From Siphlonurus alternatus (taxonomy: Eukaryota; Arthropoda; Insecta; Ephemeroptera; Siphlonuridae): DNA of 64,000 nt. Under the pieces are notes generated by a model that saw nothing but the letters and a program-made list of their open reading frames with translations, ran no database searches and had not been told where the DNA came from. Positions 62,100 to 64,000 of the stretch are shown piece after piece. The stretch is taken from positions 45,672,646 through 45,736,645 of the forward strand of contig OX463778.1 in assembly GCA_949825025.1 (NCBI GenBank). Reading direction: 5' to 3'. Every line of letters starts with the position of its first letter. The first letter of the stretch is position 1. Made by a program: the position numbers and the translations under genes.

Positions 62100-62385
62100 A
62101 GAACATAAAATTTGTTCAGATTTTTTTTGAGACTGGGAATTATTTTAAATAATTATTGTTGAAAGTTTGTTGAAGGCGTTTCATTTAGAAGTTATCCTTT
62201 TTATATCCTTTTATTTAAGGAGCCTGGTTTCTCCAGGGGGCGTGCCCGGCGCTTTCAATAATTTTTAACTTTTAACAATAGTTCTTGAACTTAATTGGAA
62301 AAATCTGGAAAATTTCAAAATAGCATAACTTTTATAACTTCTAACTAATTTTTTATTGCAAAAATCGATGCTAAAACTGTCCACT
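62100..62385. repeat. Decayed TGGACAAC-family MITE
   Basis: Recognisable from TTTTTTTGAGACTGGGAATT, TCCAGGGGGCGTGCCCG and a final CTGTCCACTG. Ends are diverged. Confidence 0.5.
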
Positions 62386-63557
62386 GCAGAGTAAGCCTTT
62401 TCACCCAGCATTGTAATTATAGAATCAATAGATCCATGCATATTATTTATACGTGTGGAACATAAGTTATAAATTGTCTATAAAATACATTTTTTCATAG
62501 TTTTCTTTAAAAAAATATATATATTTTCTTAGTTTCTGTCCTTCATTATTCAATATTGAAATTATTCCAAAATACTAAATTTTAAATCAATTACCGGCCA
62601 GACTAACTATAAGTACATGTAGTATAGGTTCATACATACATATATACATATACAAGCTATGCTGTATGTAAAATTAAGGGAAGAAAAAATCTCAAGTTAA
62701 GAAAAGTATGTTTTTCATAATGAAATGTATATGTGTGTCTATTTTAAAAAAAGGCCCTTGGCGTACAATATATCCATTACAATATATATTTTTATGGTGG
62801 ACTGCACTGTATTAAATGTGATTGGATCCTTGCAGGCCATGTTGTGAAGACGAGGCCTGCATAAGAATTGAGGCCAAGTCAAGACTGCCGTTCCGCTATA
62901 GCATATAATAATAATATAGTATCTTGTGTGTCTTCATTGAGCGCTCATGATCTGTCACGCCGAGAGATTGGCCAGCCCTAGCGAGGTCGAGCCGACGTGA
63001 CCCCTCCCCCCTTCACCGTCTTCTCTCCCTAGGTGACCTCGAGGGTAACCTCTTGTTTCCTCTCGTCCATAACATAACCATAAAGACTCCTTACAAATAA
63101 TTTGATCACTTCATCATAACATTAAATTAAAAAAAAAACTTCATGTTTTAATCAAGTGGCTGTTTGTATATTATATATAATTTTCATTAATATAATTTTA
63201 CGTCAATATTATACTGCATTATATTACGATTTATGATAAATTACTGCATGTAGACTATATTATTATTTTTTACAATTTACAGATATTGTCTAGCAGAGAA
63301 TTATTTTCTTTGCAAATAAAAGACAATATTTAATCGATCTTAAAAGTGTTTGTTGATTTTCTTTATTTTTCATGCACATTAATTTACCCTTTTATTATTT
63401 GTTTTTAAATATAAAATGGCTAAAATTAACTCTTATCAATCATCAGCTAGCTAAACGAAATGATTGATGGCAATGAGTTTCCCATCTGTTACTCAAAACA
63501 ACGATGGCCCCGTCACATCAGGTTTGGTCCAGAAGTTATGATCAATGCATATATAAT

Positions 63558-63559
<2 letters not shown>

Positions 63560-63615
<56 letters not shown>
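63560..63615 (+). repeat. (TA)n microsatellite
   Basis: About 28 nearly uninterrupted TA units. Confidence 0.9.
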
Positions 63616-63621
<6 letters not shown>

Positions 63622-64000
63622 GCACTTCTAATACTAATTCTAATGCTTCATGTTTTATCTAAAATTTAATAACTAATTGTTTACTTTAATTTTAAAACTA
63701 ATTTATTTAAATTTAATGGATTGTTGCAATATAATTAAGTTTTAGTTTTACATTTTAATTAATATTGTTAACTTATAAAGCATAATACATGCATATGTAT
63801 TAAACAATTAATTTGTATAATATACTGTAAAAATTATTGTCATGGTAAAATTATACAAATTAAGCACCGAATGAGTGTAATTTTATACTTTATGTACATA
63901 TTTTGCAATATTTCCTTTTTATTTATTTTTAATTCGTCTTAAATTTGGAAACAACATAGAGCACTTTATTTTGTTTTGTTTTTTATTACAAAAACTGGTT

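Larger units (their letters stand above)
58457..64000 (+). other. Probable first intron of the type II membrane protein gene; no further exon recognised
   Basis: Very AT-rich DNA with poly(T) at 59687-59714, (TA)n at about 63560-63615 and a degenerate MITE at 62100-62385. I looked for acceptor-exon-donor combinations in phase 0 on the plus strand and found none that I trust. Confidence 0.4.

Noticed and set aside
63018..63055. Micro-exon after TCTCTCCCTAG
   Set aside because: Acceptor- and donor-like words enclose only about 12 bases with no supporting protein conservation.

Overview
The window is nuclear DNA of an invertebrate animal. It is AT-rich and intron-bearing, and it is densely packed with short inverted-repeat transposons, SINEs and microsatellites. 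The genes are clear metazoan orthologues split by GT-AG introns. One SINE group here has a middle section (a CAGGCAAATGCCGGG-like block followed by an AAGGCC-CGGCCGC-like block) of a kind I associate with arthropod SINEs. An arthropod, perhaps a crustacean, is my best guess, but the species cannot be read from the sequence.

Layout. (1) Positions 270-25424, minus strand: 20 coding exons of the chromatin remodeller CHD1, from the start codon to just before the DNA-binding region; the gene continues off the left edge. Its 12-kb first intron holds two adjacent foldback elements of about 2.3 kb each. (2) 26320-38631, minus: the complete gene for mitochondrial ribosomal protein uS11m (MRPS11), five exons with a 9.9-kb last intron full of MITEs. 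(3) 38632-42097: repeat-rich spacer. (4) 42098-49341, minus: proteasome assembly chaperone PSMG3 and the GPN-loop GTPase GPN2. They share one exon: the PSMG3 stop codon is followed by only three bases and then the GPN2 start codon, in the same reading frame, so both appear to be made from one bicistronic pre-mRNA. (5) 49342-58078: nested MITEs, foldbacks and 5S-rRNA-derived SINEs, with no gene seen. (6) 58079-58456, plus: first coding exon of a type II membrane protein with a furin-type site; the rest of that gene lies outside the window or was not recognised. The remaining 5.5 kb looks like its first intron.

The four minus-strand genes are housekeeping genes: transcription elongation and chromatin (CHD1), mitochondrial translation (MRPS11), proteasome assembly (PSMG3) and RNA polymerase II assembly (GPN2). 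They share an orientation, but only PSMG3 and GPN2 are physically fused.

The most noteworthy points are the PSMG3-GPN2 bicistron, the two long foldbacks (one with exact 9-bp target duplications and arms of about 36-bp tandem repeats, the other with TA duplications and arms of 131-bp tandem repeats), a set of TTAA-flanked hairpin elements, and 5S-headed SINEs that seem to share their core with a tRNA-headed SINE. All exon boundaries were derived by hand from splice signals, phase and protein conservation, without RNA evidence.
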